DNA of 7,017 bases from an uncultured Bacilli bacterium (lineage in GTDB: Bacteria > Bacillota_I > Bacilli_A > RF39 > UBA660), in assembly GCA_947631885.1 (NCBI GenBank), contig CANRMZ010000065.1, positions 1 through 7,017 on the forward strand, in the 5' to 3' direction. How positions within the stretch are numbered: position 1 is the stretch's first letter; the number at the start of each line of letters is the position of its first letter. Below the pieces are notes generated by a model. It made no database searches. It was given only the letters and a program-made list of their open reading frames with translations, and was not told the DNA's origin. Shown piece by piece: positions 6,015-7,017 of the stretch. The position numbers were made by a program, and so were the translations under genes.

Positions 6015-6656
6015 ATGAAGTATAATGTTGAAAATGGCGCTGAAAGAATTGTATCAAGAAGCCCTCATGTAGAAACAAGTCCTATGAAAAATAAAGGCAG
6101 ATGGCATGAGATATTTGGCAATAATAATCCAATTTATCTTGAACTTGGCATGGGCCGTGGCGATATGATTGTTAATATGGCTAAACAAAATCCAGATATT
6201 AATTTTATAGGCCTTGAAATAAATGAATCACAAATGGTTAATGCAGTAACTCTACTTAGAAGTATGAATCTTAAAAATATTAAATTAATTAATACTGATG
6301 CTAGAAATATTGCAGATATCTTTGATAAAGAGATAGATACTATTTATCTTACTTTCTGCGATCCTTGGCCAAAAGAGGAAGATGAAAAGAAAAGATTTAC
6401 CCATGAGAGTTATTTAAAACTTTATGACAGAATTTTTGCAGGTGATAGGAAACATATTATACTAAAAACCGATAATAAAGGATTCTTTACTTATTCACTT
6501 GAAAGACTTTCAGCATACTTTTATATTTTTAATAAAGTTAGTTTAGATTTACATCACGAAGAAATGCCAATCAAAAATGTAATGACCAATTTTGAAAAAC
6601 AATATGCTAAAGAAAATAGACCTATTTACTATGTTGATGCGAGGTATCCAAGATAA
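6015..6656 (+). CDS. trmB: tRNA (guanine-N7-)-methyltransferase TrmB
   Basis: A 213-residue SAM-dependent methyltransferase that makes m7G at position 46 of the tRNA variable loop. The Rossmann core shows SAM motif I YLELGMGRGD (41-50), FIGLEI (64-69, acidic residue for SAM ribose), NTDARN (93-98), the family signature CDPWPK (115-120), LKTDN (150-154) and the C-terminal MTNFEKQY (190-197, matching the TxxE element). The length is normal for bacterial TrmB. After DPWPK the family usually has a basic stretch with a conserved His (KRHxKRR); here it is EEDEKKR, so two positions near the guanine/tRNA site are changed to acidic residues. The ribosome site AAGGAG (6001-6006) is eight bases from the ATG. 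The downstream gene begins two bases after the TAA, implying a shared message. Confidence 0.95.
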   Translation: MKYNVENGAERIVSRSPHVETSPMKNKGRWHEIFGNNNPIYLELGMGRGDMIVNMAKQNPDINFIGLEINESQMVNAVTLLRSMNLKNIKLINTDARNIADIFDKEIDTIYLTFCDPWPKEEDEKKRFTHESYLKLYDRIFAGDRKHIILKTDNKGFFTYSLERLSAYFYIFNKVSLDLHHEEMPIKNVMTNFEKQYAKENRPIYYVDARYPR

Positions 6657-6658
6657 TC

Positions 6659-7017
6659 ATGGATAGAAAAAGATTTATTCCTTTACTAACTTTTATTGTA
6701 GGCATTTTGCTTATCGTGCTTGTTATTGGTCTTATGGTTTTAAATAAGCCTAAATTAAAATTTGCGCTAAAGGGCGATGAGATAACTAATATAGAACTAA
6801 ATGAAGAATATGTTGATGAAGGTGTAATTGCCGACTTACATGGTACGGATTTATCTAGTTATGTTGAAACGGATTTAAGTCAGGTAGATACTAGTAAATA
6901 TGGTGAATTCGAAGTCAAATATACTTTAAAATATAAAGATTATGAAGAAGAGTTAATAAGATATGTAAGGGTAAATGATAGTATTGCTCCCGAGCTTGAG
7001 TTAATTGGAGATAATCC
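6659..7017 (+). CDS. Anchored surface protein with bacterial Ig-like (DUF5011-type) domain, partial
   Basis: The 5' part of a gene that runs off the window; 119 codons are visible. The N-terminus MDRKR plus a hydrophobic stretch (7-28) is a signal-anchor with no evident cleavage site. Residues about 37-106 match the DUF5011/HYR-like Ig fold: KGDEITNIELNEEYVDEG opens the domain, VDTSKYGEFEVKYTL is its typical middle, and YVRVNDSIAP its typical end. PELELIGDN at 111-119 looks like the opening strand of a second copy, so tandem domains are likely. Such domains act as extracellular spacers or stalks; the catalytic or binding module, if any, lies beyond the window. It starts two bases after the trmB stop with only a distant GAGG (6641-6644), suggesting translational coupling. 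No functional link to tRNA methylation is implied. Confidence 0.8.
   Translation, partial: MDRKRFIPLLTFIVGILLIVLVIGLMVLNKPKLKFALKGDEITNIELNEEYVDEGVIADLHGTDLSSYVETDLSQVDTSKYGEFEVKYTLKYKDYEEELIRYVRVNDSIAPELELIGDN

Overview
This is an AT-rich bacterial window with all genes on the + strand. It has six genes, one of which is split into two reading frames. Intergenic gaps are short. Promoters are of sigma-A type (TATAAT, twice as TGATATAAT), ribosome sites are GGAGG/AAGGAG-like, and intrinsic terminators are compact. These features point to a low-GC Firmicute, perhaps one of the small-genome uncultured gut Bacilli; that taxonomic guess is inference. Every tryptophan in the recognised genes is TGG and no TGA is read through, so the standard bacterial code applies rather than the Mycoplasma code. 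Five of the six stops are TAA; the exception is the TGA of the channel gene, followed in frame by TAA.

Layout. Positions 2-891 hold a DHH/DHHA1 phosphoesterase resembling oligoribonuclease NrnB. It is cut by the window start and broken by a frame change at a run of four T's (440-443). Positions 940-1590 encode an exported, C-terminally anchored thioredoxin-fold protein with a CTFC motif, with its own promoter and terminator. Positions 1669-3528 encode a duplicated-ATPase ABC-F protein expected to act on the ribosome. The 209-base gap at 3529-3737 holds a strong but orphan Shine-Dalgarno sequence, a perfect 10-bp intrinsic terminator and the promoter of the next gene. Positions 3738-4544 encode an MscS-type mechanosensitive channel whose stop codon lies inside its terminator stem. 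Positions 4584-5933 encode a membrane-anchored family 3 glycoside hydrolase (NagZ-like) with a changed active-site loop. Positions 6015-6656 encode the tRNA m7G46 methyltransferase TrmB. Two bases later, at 6659, an anchored surface protein with a bacterial Ig-like domain begins and runs off the window.

How they fit together. This is mostly a row of independently transcribed genes, not one operon: nearly every gene has its own promoter just ahead of its start, and three of the junctions have terminators. Only trmB and the Ig-domain gene look co-transcribed. The functions are largely housekeeping: RNA turnover, translation, tRNA modification, envelope redox, osmotic safety valve and cell-wall glycan cleavage. 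I see no mobile element, CRISPR array, phage gene, tRNA or rRNA, and no multi-gene system that I would call new. The points most worth a second look are the split DHH gene, the altered GH3 catalytic loop, the repeated short-leader promoter layout, and the orphan ribosome site in the gap at 3529-3737.
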